Part shown: piece after piece, positions 10,116-20,840 of the stretch
How positions within the stretch are numbered: the stretch's first letter is position 1
How the letters are laid out: each line of letters starts with the position of its first letter
Assembly: GCA_022494885.1 (NCBI GenBank)
Contig: JAGVSM010004256.1
Location: 248,001 to 312,000 of the forward strand
Direction: 5' to 3'
Source of the DNA: Micrasema longulum
Taxonomy: Eukaryota > Arthropoda > Insecta > Trichoptera > Brachycentridae
DNA length: 64,000 nucleotides
Program-made: the position numbers and the translations under genes
Notes under the pieces: model-generated
What the model was told of the DNA's origin: nothing
Seen by the model: only the letters and a program-made list of their open reading frames with translations
Databases searched by the model: none

Positions 10116-10229
10116 CTGCTATTCTAAACGCTCTCCTAGCCGTAGAAAACGCTTTTATAACGCGTGTTTAGTACGAAAATACGCGATTAAAAGCGCTCAC
10201 TACGGCCGCAAAAGCATTTGGAATAGCAG
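10116..10229. mobile_element. MITE M4, imperfect palindrome
   Basis: CTGCTATTCTAAACGCTCTC at the left pairs with the end GCATTTGGAATAGCAG. The inner arms share GCCGTAG, AAAACGCTTTTA and ACGCG. Length is 114 bp. It resembles M3 (53866-54003) in carrying TATTC-AACGC termini and internal TTAACGC/ATAACGC words, so the two may be distant relatives. Confidence 0.55.
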
Positions 10230-10879
10230 TCTTGGAGGCTCTTAAAATACTGTGGTAAATAATTCCTTTTTGAGCGGTGATGTAACTTAGTGTTACCACT
10301 AGTAAAAGACATAATATTCTAAAGTTTAGACATTTGAAAAAAAAGCATGGAGACTTGGAATTAAAATAGTCAAGAAACCGCAAACGAGCATCAAAATGAA
10401 TCCGACTAAACTACTCACAAATGAGTAGTTTTACGTTTTGGTCACTATGTACTCTGTAGACGTCGCTCAGTACGCAACTGCCCATTTTAATTCAACTATG
10501 CCGTGTTGTGTCGTTTTCCAAGTGTCAAAATACTGCTGGGATTAAAGGGAAATACGGTACGATCACATTTCATGTGTAGGAAGCGAATTCACAAGTAAGA
10601 TTATTTAAGAATTCGATTATTTAATTATCTGTCAGATTGTTGAATAAAAGTACGTGGACATTTTGTTAGTTTTGCTGGGTAGTCGAATTTTTTACCGGGC
10701 TTTCTATTAATAAGCTTTAGTGTAATATTAAACGGTATTAATGGACTTAATTACAATATGATTATTAAATTGTTATTTTTTACGTTTGTCTAGTAAAAGT
10801 TCCTGTTTCTTTTATAGTTGAGTCAGTAAAATATTTTTTGTTGTAAAATAACATAACCTAAAATTATCTTATATTTGTC

Positions 10880-11495
10880 TATATTTTTCACGGTCTGGCA
10901 ACATTGCGGGGCCACTTCACGCATGCGCGCTGGCAGGATGTCGGATAGAGGGGGGACTTTTGGACACAAATGTATACACACTTGGTTCTACGCGCCTTCT
11001 GGTATATTATAATTGTTTGCATAAAGACATACGGTTTAATAATTCAATTTCCATGATTTATGCAAACAAACATATAATTTATCCCTGTTATAGCAAAATA
11101 AATTAAAAATCATAAACCGCTCATATTACGCGCGTGCGTTCCCCATCACTGTCACTAACCGACTGAATTTGTTTTAAACAACACCCGCCACAGGACAGCG
11201 TCTCTGTGTTTCTTGTTATGAGTTCTATCTTTGTGCTCTCTCTTATACAGATGTTTTGCTGAATTGGCGGACATCATTTGTCGTATAGCAAGGATAAATA
11301 TTTTTTTGTATTAACATTCAGCATTGTTATACAAATTTTGCTTTCCAAATCCGGTGTGAAAACGTCCATTTGAAGATTACAAAAAATACGACTTCATCAT
11401 TTAAAAAAATAAGATAGGTATATCAAGTCTTGTATCCTATGTTGATTAGTGTGACGTCACAGCTACAAAAGAGTTAATACGAAATATTTTTTTTT
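10880..11495 (-). repeat. Repeat V, copy 2 (inverted relative to copy 1)
   Basis: The minus strand matches copy 1 from CATAGGATACAAGACTTGAT (about 11442) to the TAACAGGGATAAATTATA site near 11090, then continues past the point where copy 1 carries palindrome P1. Beyond that lies a GC-richer end with GCGCGCATGCGTGAAGTGGC and CAATGTTGCCAGACCG. That end recurs at 16046-16175. GCATGCGC resembles an NRF-1-type motif. Function is unknown. Confidence 0.7.
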
Positions 11496-11499
11496 TAAA

Positions 11500-12830
11500 T
11501 AAGTCGATTTGGGTGGCAATTTGTTCGAGGAGTCCTATAAAGGGTTAATATATTATAGTCTTCAATATTTCAATGAAATCAATATTTCTTACTACTAAGA
11601 TACACTTCAGATCACAATAAACTCTTAAATAATATGAATTTGATCTGATTATTGACGTTTTAAGTTCACCCAAACAAGTACGTATATACATAAAAATAAT
11701 TTGATTTCGATTTGATTACAAAGTTTTAAATTTGTTTGATAAGGTCCGCAGTGCTGAAAGCAATCGTACTGATAAACGAATCATCCTTTGCAAAGTTCAA
11801 GTCGGAGATGTTCATTCTTTTGTAATATCCAAAAATCAGAACAAAATTTGATGAAGGGTTCATTATTCATGAACCTTTAATAACAAAGCAACCCCTTGCA
11901 AGAAGATAAGAGAAGGGTGAGAATATAAATTAAGAGATTTTTCATGATATCTACAAATATTTTCATTCATTAAGATGAGAGTTATTAAAACTACAATATC
12001 ATTCACACAGACTAATTGAAATATTCCATAAACATAAACATATCGAGGCTTTACTGACAGAATGCATTAAGTCATTAAAACATGTTCATAGATAATCGCA
12101 TTTAAAGCTTTTTTATTCATTTAACGCATTATTTCTCCCATAATTTTATTGTATTTTAATTGTTTTAAAGATGTGAAAGATTAATCTTTATTCTAGGCAT
12201 AGAAATCAAAATCAAAATCTTGCACCTATATTTAAAAATATTTCAAATATATAAAGACTGTTGACTTAATGCATTCTGTCTCAATATTGTCTTCCTTCTA
12301 TATTTTGTACTAAATTGCATAGAAACGACATGCTAATGTTTTTACTTGCTTATTAAAATATTTCGAGCTATGTGATAACTTATTTCATATAAAGTAGGTA
12401 AAAAAGAAGAAACGTATAGTGAATTAATTATTTTCTTGGTTTTATCGATTCTTATTTTAGAAAAATACACATTTCTTAATTTTCTTCCCTTAAAACAAAG
12501 AATGAAAATAAGTAGTATATTTGAGTAAAAATAGAGTAAGTCATACAAGACTCCTACGATTCTATCAATAACCAGTAGACTTTTTTTGTTATTTGATTTT
12601 TTCTGCCACGTGGTGTAATTTTTTGAATTTTTCTTCTATGGTTGTGATCTCGGCTCCAATCCTCGATCAGTTTATTTGAAATGGTGATTTCATTCTGTAC
12701 AATATTGTAATATTTCATAGATTATTAATTGCAACTTGCATAATAATATTAAAACGCTGCGATTGGTGTTAAGAAGCTGTGCCCATGAATATTAGAACAA
12801 GAGAATGGTTATGATGAAATCTTAATTAAT
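11500..12830. other. AT-rich non-coding stretch
   Basis: No supported gene. Short open frames such as 12342-12548 (minus) are A/T-driven and have no recognisable motif. Confidence 0.5.
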
Positions 12831-12849
12831 TTTGAAGTCGTTTTTCGAA

Positions 12850-12930
12850 GTTGTAGTAGAGCGGGGCTCGATTTTCGGACCTTCTAATCTGGATTCTGCG
12901 ACACTACCGCTGGACCACAAACCCTTGCTA
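12850..12930 (-). mobile_element. SINE-like tRNA head (A-like), fragment
   Basis: The minus strand reads GTGGTCCAGCGGTAGTGTCG as a box A region and, after an anticodon-like arm, CCGAAAATCGAGCCCC as a decayed box B. It resembles family A in order and in the following GCTCTAC, but no body is clear. Confidence 0.4.
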
Positions 12931-12951
12931 TATTATTATTTTATTATACTT

Positions 12952-13245
12952 CGCAGGTATGTAGGATTTAGCTGGTTGTAATGGTTTGGTCCTACCCCTA
13001 GTTGGTGATTAGATAAGACACTTTGTTGTGGAGCGCGATAGTAACGGCGCGGCGATGAGCAGTTGATCTGACTAGGCTGACTCTTTTGGCCGACTTACAT
13101 TACCATGCCCTGTGGTCTCTTAATAGGCCACGTTCCTTTGTTCTTCATATCTTGAAAGAAGTGTGTAATTGCAGAATATGTTATATTGTATTCAATATAA
13201 AATGGAGACTTACTTCATCGGTCGTTGCTCTATATTTCAGGAGAA
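12952..13245 (+). repeat. Repeat Y, copy 1
   Basis: Shared with the minus strand of 22574-23167: TATGTAGGATTTAGCT, CCTACCCC.AGTTGGTGA, ATGCCCTGTGGTCTCTTAAT, AGGCCACGTTCCTTTGTTCT, TATATTGTATTCAATATAA, CGTTGCTCTATATTTCAGG. Length and a start near TGTAGGA suggest an LTR-like or other retroelement end. No coding partner was found. Confidence 0.6.
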
Positions 13246-13451
13246 ATTATTGCAATGGCCTATGACCCCCTCACCCAAATTAAATTACCTACTTATTGAT
13301 TTAGAAGAACGAGGGTAAAAGTAGGCTGAATTTTGTCGAAATGTGATCTCCTGGGCAAATGTGTGGTAAAACTATTACGATACGTGCACGAATATCGAGA
13401 TCCTAAGACTTAGATAAGAATTACCGACAAAATCAATAAAGGAGTTCTGCG

Positions 13452-13664
13452 TTATAATGTCGAGCAAATAAACGGCAAAAGAAGGGCTTTAAAGATTTAC
13501 TATGCGAATGTTGTTAAATGCATAAAACGGGGAGACCGAAGAAGACACGACATGACCAAACACAACAAATGTTCGATGATGAACATGTCAAAAGTCATGA
13601 ATGTAGAGGAAGCGAGGATTGTATGCAAATACAGTAAAGAGGGAACGGCGTGATGGTTTGATGT
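13452..13664 (+). mobile_element. RTE-like non-LTR retrotransposon, extreme 3' end
   Basis: Broken frames read NGKRRALKIYYANVVKCIKR, then GRPKKTRHD, and end MNVEEARIVCKYSKEGTAW. This corresponds to the GRGRP.KTW.D and EEAR..CQDR..WR..V tail seen in the copy at 366-1080, including the terminal GGAACGGCGTGATGG words. It is 5'-truncated and frameshifted. Confidence 0.7.
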
Positions 13665-13763
13665 TGTTGAATATTTTTTCTTTCAAAGTTAAAAGGTAAA
13701 TGGAAATTATAGTTTCACGACAAAACAAAGAATTTCGGATAAAATTCGTTTAACCCAACATAA

Positions 13764-14066
13764 ACAATCGAGGGTTTTAGAAGCAAACTGAGAAATCTCC
13801 ACCTAAAACGGAATATTACTTATTGATGCCAAAATAAACTAAGCATAGAAATCTACCTACCAAAATAAGAGCGTAATTCAAAAAATCTCTAAATCTTGCA
13901 AAAACATATTTCAATTATACTACTTGACACTGCAAACTAAGCATTCTCCGTTGAGTTAGTGAAGCATAGTTAGAAATCTTACAATTCTTTTTAAAAGATT
14001 TTTGCAAATATCTCAGTAACTCCTTCAATGGAGATTCCTAAGTTTGCTTCTAATACCCTCAATTGT
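13764..14066. mobile_element. MITE M6, 40-bp terminal inverted repeats
   Basis: The left arm 13764-13803 starts ACAATCGAGGGTTTTAGAAG and pairs with 14027-14066, whose complement starts ACAATTGAGGGTATTAGAAG. Both continue AAACT.AG.AATCTCCA. The centre of about 220 bases is AT-rich. Target duplication is not clear. Confidence 0.7.
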
Positions 14067-14069
14067 CAT

Positions 14070-14700
14070 AATACTAGAGACGAGAAATCCAGGTAGAAAA
14101 AAACCACCAATAACCAATTTATAAAATGAAGTTGCGAAAAAGCCAAATGGGACTAAGTATATATTTGTAAATGATGAAAAAAGATTTTAAATTATAAAAA
14201 AAAAACACAAAAGCTTGAAATTTTTTTAATGACTTATGAAAAAGTGAAATGCTGAATCTTTCAGATCACCATATATGTTATTCAAATTATTCACATAACG
14301 TGTATTTTCAATACATAACTTTTTTAACGAAATTTGTTTAAGCTGTTTTCGACTTCCCCCTTAGTCAAACGACTCCAAATCAATTTGAGTTTTCTTAATT
14401 AAGATAATTAAGTTTAAATTAACATCAATACAAATTAAAAGAGGGCGATTGACTCGTTTCTGACTTTTAATTAGTTAAATCAATTTTAACAATATGAATA
14501 TTCAAAATCAGTCTGAGATTATCCTATTAATTGAAAAAAAAATCGAATTCAGCGCATCAGTACAAAAAAAATTACACAATTTTCTTTGTAGGTTTTTAAA
14601 TACAAGCATGACTTAAAAGAATCAATTGAAAAAACGGCCAAGACTATTTATTTATCTTTTATGTATTTTTGTACAAATTTATGATTACTATTCTCGGGTA
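14070..14700. other. AT-rich non-coding stretch
   Basis: No gene or RNA gene recognised. Rich in A and T runs. Confidence 0.5.
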
Positions 14701-14733
14701 AAAATCCTCTTAAGAGAAATCGAGGGGAAAAAA

Positions 14734-14865
14734 GTCTGCCTCGTAGTGTAGTGGTTGGCACACTCGCCTACTATACTTGAGGTCTTGGATTTGATCCCTG
14801 GAAGGGACAACATGAAATATTTTTTACGTTATAAATGGTGGTTTTGCACTACAATATTTCGTTGG
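14734..14865 (+). mobile_element. SINE family D, truncated copy
   Basis: The tRNA-like head CTCGTAGTGTAGTGGTTGGC (box A) is followed by a weak box B (TTGGATTTGATCCCTGG), then GACAACATGAAATATT and the shared TTTTGCACTACAATATTTCG. The body and GAT-type tail are missing. The preceding GGGTAAAAATCCT is a trace of the family D upstream module. Confidence 0.6.
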
Positions 14866-14875
14866 AATAATTAAC

Positions 14876-15245
14876 GAGCGGAATTTTTTCTGCCACTTTC
14901 TCGCTGGGATAAACAGCTGCGCCACCAGATAGCTGGCTTCAGAAAACGGCTGAGAAAAAGCCCTAACACCAAAGTCAAACAATCGATGGGTTTCTGAGAA
15001 TCGAGGTTGTAAGAGCATTGTAGCATTGGTTTTTATCTGTTTTCTCTGTTTTTATTTTTGTTTCTCTCTTTTCAGTTCTATTATCTTTTAACAACCTATA
15101 ACATTTTATTTATATCTTTTACAATCATATGAGTTGTGCTATTTTTCATCTTGTTTTTCTGATTATTTATACTTCATAATGATTATATGACTAGTTGGGT
15201 ATTGCGCTACCCACTCAATCGAGCTAAAATAAATAAATAAATATA
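14876..15245 (+). mobile_element. Possible LINE 3' end with hairpin and AAAT tail
   Basis: The region ends with a hairpin (GGGTA and TACCC around 15195-15213) and an AAAT repeat at about 15225-15243. The same arrangement is seen at better supported LINE tails in this window. Upstream, a short open segment has no motif I can name, so assignment rests on the tail. Confidence 0.35.
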
Positions 15246-15354
15246 TTTTCAATTTTATTATATTATATCATCTTTTTGTGACTTGTATGAAAGGCGTAGG
15301 GGTATCGCTTTCAAAGAAATGATTACAATGACCTAAATTGAGTTAATAAAATGA

Positions 15355-15488
15355 ACAGGGACTATGAAATATTCTAGTGTAAAAGCACTCATTTGAATAA
15401 ATATTTCATATCAACCATGTCTGGAATCGAACCCGAGACCTCTTGCGTGGTAGGCAAACGCGCAGACCATTACACCACAAGACCGACA
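15355..15488 (-). mobile_element. SINE family D copy
   Basis: On the minus strand: a head with GTGTAATGGTCTGCGCG (box A region), CGGGTTCGATTCCAG (box B), ACATGGTTGATATGAAATAT, then TTACACTAGAATATTTCATA. The body beyond 15355 is poorly preserved. Confidence 0.65.
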
Positions 15489-15489
15489 A

Positions 15490-16040
15490 TTTTTAGCGAG
15501 AAGATTTAATCAGTTTACATGGCACAAATGTATTTTATAAACATAAACATACCTATATGCATTTAACATAACAGTCTTCTATTACAAAACAAATAACATA
15601 TATATTATGTAAACCTATTATTTTCGAATAAAATAATACAAAACGAATACAGATGTACATATATATTACACAGTTATTTTTTAATGACGTTAATATTTTG
15701 TACTATATTATTATACCATACAATATATTATACTTATCGATAAAGCAGTAAATACGAAATGGAAAAAACCATAAATTCTTAATTTGTTGATATTGTTGTA
15801 ATGTATATTGAGTGCCCTAGGTATATTACCAACTATCTTGTGCTAATTTTCCAAAATATCCATTTTATGTCAAATAAAATTTGTTTTATATTTTATGCTC
15901 AAAGTTCATTAATTCAATTACTCTTATTAAATTACCCTTTACTTTTCTACTCTGTTGTATCAATGAATGTTTCTGCGTGCACAATACAATTTTAGAGAAA
16001 TTAACAATTTATTTTTTTTACCTTACGTTTGTGTTATGAT
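15490..16040. other. AT-rich non-coding stretch
   Basis: No gene seen. The 15801-15995 open frame is AT-driven. Confidence 0.5.
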
Positions 16041-16045
16041 TATTT

Positions 16046-16175
16046 TATTTACCATCTGGCAACATTACGCGGCGACTTCACAAATGCGCGCGGAGAAAGT
16101 GGGGCTAAGTGGGAGGATTTTTAAACACAGTCCGATGTATTAAAATATGATTCTACGCTCCTTCTGGACTATTCT
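16046..16175 (-). repeat. Repeat V, terminal fragment (copy 3)
   Basis: The plus strand CATCTGGCAACATTACGCGG, ACTTCACAAATGCGCGCGG, then GATTCTACGCTCCTTCTGG match 10893-11005 in the same orientation. Only this GC-richer end is present. Confidence 0.6.
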
Positions 16176-16179
16176 TAAT

Positions 16180-16860
16180 TCTATGAGTACATCATTTATA
16201 ATTGTTTTTTAAATGAATAGAACAATTTTGAAATAATAATAAGTTTAATATTGTCCAACGAAAAGTCGCGCTATCACAAACAAAATTATTTATCCTTCTT
16301 AATCTCGTAAAGCTTTATGAGTATTCGTTTAAATAATTTCAATCGAACGTTCCAAATACACAACCAATTAAGCAATCGATTAGTTTCAAAGGAATAGGAA
16401 CGGCTCGTCCCCTACGGAAATAGGACCAAATAGGTCGGATGAAGGACCTAAAATCCATTTTCAATTACAGACCTAAAGTACAAGGACCCCTTTCATAGTA
16501 CGAGACATTCCTTTAGCTAGCGCAGGTGGCTTTAAAAAATAATAAAAATATAAAACTCCATTTTGTGATTTGATTTAATCGGTATTAAAAATATCCCATT
16601 TCTCGATTTATGGGAAATTCGTAGATGGACCACATAAAAAACGTTTATGATGATGGTTAGAAAAATAATAAAAATTGGGTGTAGAAAATGCTCAAGGGAC
16701 CACAGTTTCATGTAAAATTATGTTATAATAAAGTCTCGATGGGATTTCGTTGATTTCATTTTTTTTTTTTTTTCAGTTTGTAAATTTACTAAGTAGTGTA
16801 AAACTATGAAAATAATCAAGATAAATACAATCAACTTAAATGTATCTGTAATTCAAAACA
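16180..16860. other. AT-rich stretch, unrecognised
   Basis: No gene recognised. A slightly GC-richer segment lies at about 16390-16530. I see no copy of it elsewhere in the window. Confidence 0.4.
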
Positions 16861-16867
16861 ATATATA

Positions 16868-16898
16868 TGTACCTCAGAGGCAGACGGATGCAAATCTA
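16868..16898 (+). repeat. 31-bp inverted duplicate of the candidate exon
   Basis: TGTACCTCAGAGGC.GACGG and the following bases match the complement of 17386-17416 over 31 bases with one mismatch. In one frame it reads VPQRQTDANL, against VPQRPTDANL in the minus-strand frame. The two copies are about 490 bases apart and inverted. Confidence 0.7.
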
Positions 16899-17068
16899 TG
16901 CGTCAAATGTTCAACAAAAGCCTAAAGAATCTACTTTCTCTTAAGTGATTTCTAATAATTAATAGCATTAATTTGTATTTTCGGTATCTTAATACAATGG
17001 TTCTTTCACTTTCAAAATCAATGGACATGATCATAAACTGGATACAATGAAAGCATCCACCCCTTTCC

Positions 17069-17108
17069 CGAAACTGTTCATAAAGACTTGAGTCTTTCTT
17101 CAGTTTCG
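17069..17108. repeat. Nested hairpin
   Basis: Outer arms CGAAACTG (17069-17076) and CAGTTTCG (17101-17108) enclose an inner stem AAGACT/AGTCTT. On the minus strand CTGAAGA precedes the inner stem, a weak resemblance to a hammerhead core, but the GAAA box and cleavage site are not in place. Confidence 0.45.
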
Positions 17109-17273
17109 CATATCAATATATATATTTTTTAAACTAATAAAGCGAAAATTTTATATTTCTTTACAATCAAACCGCGGAAATAACATAACAAAGAAACTTT
17201 AAAAGCTTTCATTGTACCCTTAACTGCAGTATTGTCAATTTGTCAATCAAATACACATGGTCAGCACAATTAC

Positions 17274-17473
17274 CTTTTTCTAATTTCCCAGTATGACAGT
17301 GAAGGAATACAGTGTTAGTTCCAAATTGAGACTGCGGCCGCTCATAAACTAGATACGCAAATCGAAATGTCATTTCATCAAATTCTAGATTTGCATCCGT
17401 CGGCCTCTGAGGTACAGATTCTTTGGCGTAGAATGCTCTGCCATCAGAAATTCGAAATGGTGCAACAGAATCC
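17274..17473 (-). CDS. Candidate internal exon of an unrecognised gene
   Basis: A minus-strand frame is open from 17496 to 17209 with non-repetitive, protein-like composition (includes VPQRPTDANLEFDEMTFRFA and FGTNTVFLHCHTG). A pyrimidine-rich tract followed by AAG lies just before 17473. A good donor, AAAAAG|GTAATT, lies at 17274/17273. The 200-bp segment between them would start in phase 2 and end in phase 1. No start codon context is needed for an internal exon. The paired cysteine/histidine cluster (FLHCHTG) and the mix of acidic and aromatic residues do not let me name a family. No neighbouring exon was recognised, so this may also be a gene fragment captured by a repeat, as the nearby inverted duplicate hints. 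Confidence 0.35.
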
Positions 17474-17559
17474 CTTTCAGAAAAAAAATCAAACATGTTT
17501 ATTTTTTAAATCGTTTCCTGAATTGAAAAGTGCTACTTTTAGATGTAGTTTTTAGAAGT

Positions 17560-18205
17560 ACCATATTATGTGTATTACATGATTTGTAAAATTTGTCTGT
17601 TAGTAAATAGTAATTAAGAGCTAACCTGTAGATATACCTTATTATTTATTTTTTTATTTAAGTATAATGTACAGCGCCCTTGGAGTGATTACTCACGAAA
17701 ACAGCACTATAAAAATTGTCGAAATTTATTATTATTATCCCGTATGAACACAAATAATTGTGATCGAAAGGTGGAGACGCTTCCAGCTTGCCTATGATTT
17801 TCTGGCAACTCGTTAATATTTTCGAATCTTTATAGTTGCTTAAGGTAGCTTTAAGCTCCAGTCAGTCATACCTCAGGAAACCTGAAATCAGATTCACTTC
17901 TCGTTCCATACTTGCGGAAATCCTTATTGTAATTAATTCATTTACAAACAAAAACCTTTCTACAAAATTGTATAGCTTTTTACATTGTTGTCAATATATT
18001 CTGCTAGATTATTTTTGTTATTTTGTGGTGTTTAATTCTAGTTGTTTACACAGAAATTCGAACGCCAAATGATGCAGTACAAATAATATGTTTTACCGCA
18101 ATATTAAAAACCACATATCCTTTATCCAATAAACCACATTACTGGATTCTTTGTAAATAATTTTGGTATTTATAGTGTACTACAATCGAAATTAGCAATC
18201 GTATT
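17560..18205. other. AT-rich stretch, unrecognised
   Basis: No gene supported. The 17836-18072 frame has no recognised motif. Confidence 0.45.
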
Positions 18206-18212
18206 TGTCAAG

Positions 18213-18575
18213 ACCATTTCACTATCTACACCCAATGATGCATAGAAAATTAAATCGGTAGTCCGATTGCTGCGTATCTTTGTAATTTTGTTACAAAGAA
18301 GTTAATGTGATCAGTTTTACGTTTCCGGTACCCGTCCAGGAACTATGAAACATTGCAGTAAAATCACCCCCCCACTGTCAGTAATCGAAACTAGGTCCTC
18401 AGGCATGTTTGTTACCATGGTAGGCGAACGCGACAACCATTTCACTACGAGGCGGACTTATCTTCATTCGGTTTTTTTAAAATGATTTTTAACCAAAAAG
18501 TTGCCATCGATTCGAAAGCACTCTTCCAGGGTTCAGGTAATATTTCATACTGAGAACTTTATTCTTCATCCGTCC
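18213..18575 (-). mobile_element. SINE family D, long copy with upstream module
   Basis: On the minus strand, an upstream module (GTCCGGACGGATGAAGAATA, then CAGTATGAAATATT, CCCTGGAAGAGTGCTTTCG, ATCGATGGCAAC) precedes a decayed tRNA-like head and the SINE D body. The same module precedes the head at about 25796-25925 and 33035-33150. This copy is diverged, with box B degraded (TTTCGATTACTGACAG). Confidence 0.6.
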
Positions 18576-19276
18576 GGACACATAAAAAGTTGTGCGTTCA
18601 ATAAATAAATATCACTTTGACACCTCAATCTATTCTTTTAGAAATAGTCTATCGATCTTGTTGTAGTAACGGCTCCCCCAAACAATTTAGCGAATTTACG
18701 AAACATTTCCTTTATATAAGTAAAACGGGAGAAATAATGAATACCGCGGTCTCAGCGCCTAGTGAATTTGTACCTAGCATGAAAAATTACAATCTTAATA
18801 TCAAAATTTCACTTTCTCTACCCACCAGCAATGGCGGACGTCGGGGGATGGAAAAAATAATGTTACCATTTAATCAAAACAACCACCCGTCTTAATCCCC
18901 CTTTAAGTAAGGAAAATTTCCATTCAACTTGCATATATTAAATGGCAAGTTGGAAGATAATAAATTGACGCTTCTAGCGTTTTATGCGACAGATTATATT
19001 TAGCCGCTTTATTTTTTATTTGTCCGCGTAGTGGAAAAATAAAGAAGTAAAAAATGGCCGCAGTGTAAAAAAACTTAAGGTCCCTTGTCCCTTCACGGTT
19101 TTCGTGAAACTTTTATTAAATTAACCCAAGCTGGGGTTTATTTACGCATACATCATAGTCCAAGTTAATTATCTTAAAACTTACAATTTGTATTTGTGGC
19201 ACTAACATTGTGGTTATTTATAATGAAAATTCAAATAAAAACACCTTGTTTTTAGCCACTTACTTTTATTTAATTG

Positions 19277-19319
19277 CTTGCCGGTTTCGGAGCAACGTGT
19301 GCTCCTTTATTGAGGCAAC
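19277..19319 (-). ncRNA. Hammerhead-like motif (Penelope-type end)
   Basis: On the minus strand, TTGCC, a CTCAATAA segment, then a perfect 6-bp stem II (GGAGCA/TGCTCC with loop CACGT), GAAACC and GGCAA, which pairs with the first bases. It is followed by AAGTAAGTGGC. The stem II and GAAAC are as expected, but the first core box deviates from CUGANGA and the cleavage triplet appears lost. It is most likely a decayed Penelope-like terminus. Confidence 0.4.
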
Positions 19320-19329
19320 AACCTATGTC

Positions 19330-20600
19330 CTTTTACCTTTCATTAAATAGGTACGCTTGTAATAAAATATACTTGAATTGATTTTCTTATGCAAACTCGT
19401 CATTTATTTTAGGTTATATTTAATAAACTTTTTTCACCGTCAAATCTCAACCGCAGACCGCGATTATAAGGAATAATGCTATTACTTATGAAGCGAAAAA
19501 TGGCCTTTACATGTTCATGTATTTAACAAGTAAAATATAACTAGAAAATAATGTTTGAAGCAGGTACTAAGAAAACAACATTTTTTGGGGTGGCAAAAAT
19601 TAACGACTGATTTTATTACCGACTAGATTTTTCAAAATTGTACTAAGATGAAGTACGAAGGTGTGAATAGAGATTTTTCGCAAGTCAAAAACATGGTTTA
19701 ATAGTAACAGATCTCTTTTCTGCTACTGGAATTTCGTGTCCGGGCGGATCACGAATTCAGCAGTGGCAAATGATAATTTTATTTACAGGTAAGCTATAAA
19801 AAAATATCAGTACGTACATAGGAGGTACATAATATAATATAAGTAATATATAATATAAATTGATATTTTTCTGTGGTTCTATGTGATACAACAACTCTCA
19901 TCCATGAAATCAACTCAAACGATGTAACTTCGTGATATATTATATTATATAGATATATTATCCATTGTTTTAATATATAATTCATTAAAAAATAAATAAT
20001 AAATACCACTTTGAATTCAGTCGATATTAGGTATTCAATTGAAATGTCAACTGGCCGCATTGTTCTAGTAATTAATAGTGCTAAAAACGGCCGCGTGGAG
20101 CGCATTATGTCCTGCAATATGACGCATGAAAGTATTATGGTCTTATGTCAAAAGTACCATCTCAAAGAAAAATAGCCATTAAGAAATAATGTTTTAAATA
20201 CTGTTTTCCAAATCAAGAATCTTCAAATAATTTGTGTAATCTGCCAGTTTAACCTAGGAGAAAAAACCCGCACTAGGGTTAAGACATTTAAAATATAGTA
20301 TACTTATTTGTACGAAAAATAAGCTGGAATAATCGGCTAGTTTCTTGGCTCATCGCAGACGCTGGGCGCGCTTTATTAAAATTTATATTTATATTAGGAC
20401 AAAAATACAAACGGTGGAAATGATATAAAATAAATGTTTATTATTGTTTTGTTTTTCTGTAAATAAAGTTACAATAAAACATTTTTATGGTTAGTCAAAA
20501 ATAATGGTAAGCTGCGCATAATCGCTTCTAAACACGGTTCGCCCCAGGAATGCAGTTATGCGTGTGAAATAAAACAATGACAATGAAAGTGACGATGACG
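19330..20600. other. AT-rich stretch, unrecognised
   Basis: No gene supported. The 107-codon minus frame at 19794-20117 is rich in Ile/Tyr and tracks AT-rich sequence. Confidence 0.45.
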
Positions 20601-20609
20601 ATGACAATG

Positions 20610-20840
20610 TCCCGATTGTGTCGTATTGTAAACTCGAGACAAGATCTGGACTTTTTTGGTGTAAGTCTTAATAGTTTTAAAAATTCACTAAGATAGACCA
20701 GATCTTGTCTTGAGGTAGTAATTTGTATTATTTTTGTCCTAGCTTTAATTTTATTTAGTTGTATTTTATTTTATTAGTGCCTGTATCTTTTAAAAGAACG
20801 TTAGAATGGACTGCATAATTCCGTCAAATAAATAAATGAC
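20610..20840 (+). mobile_element. CR1/Jockey-like LINE 3' end with hairpin
   Basis: The last coding bases resemble the copy at 59660-59750 (RIVNSRQDLDFFG-type). The 3' UTR then folds: CTCGAGACAAGATCTGG (20633-20649) pairs with CCAGATCTTGTCTTGAG (20698-20714), 17 bp with one mismatch. The tail ends in AAATAAATAAATGA. It is a short 5'-truncated copy, typical of target-primed reverse transcription. Confidence 0.75.

Noticed and set aside
17063..17108. Hammerhead ribozyme in the nested hairpin
   Set aside because: The CTGAAGA box and stem are present but the GAAA box and cleavage triplet are not in the right places.
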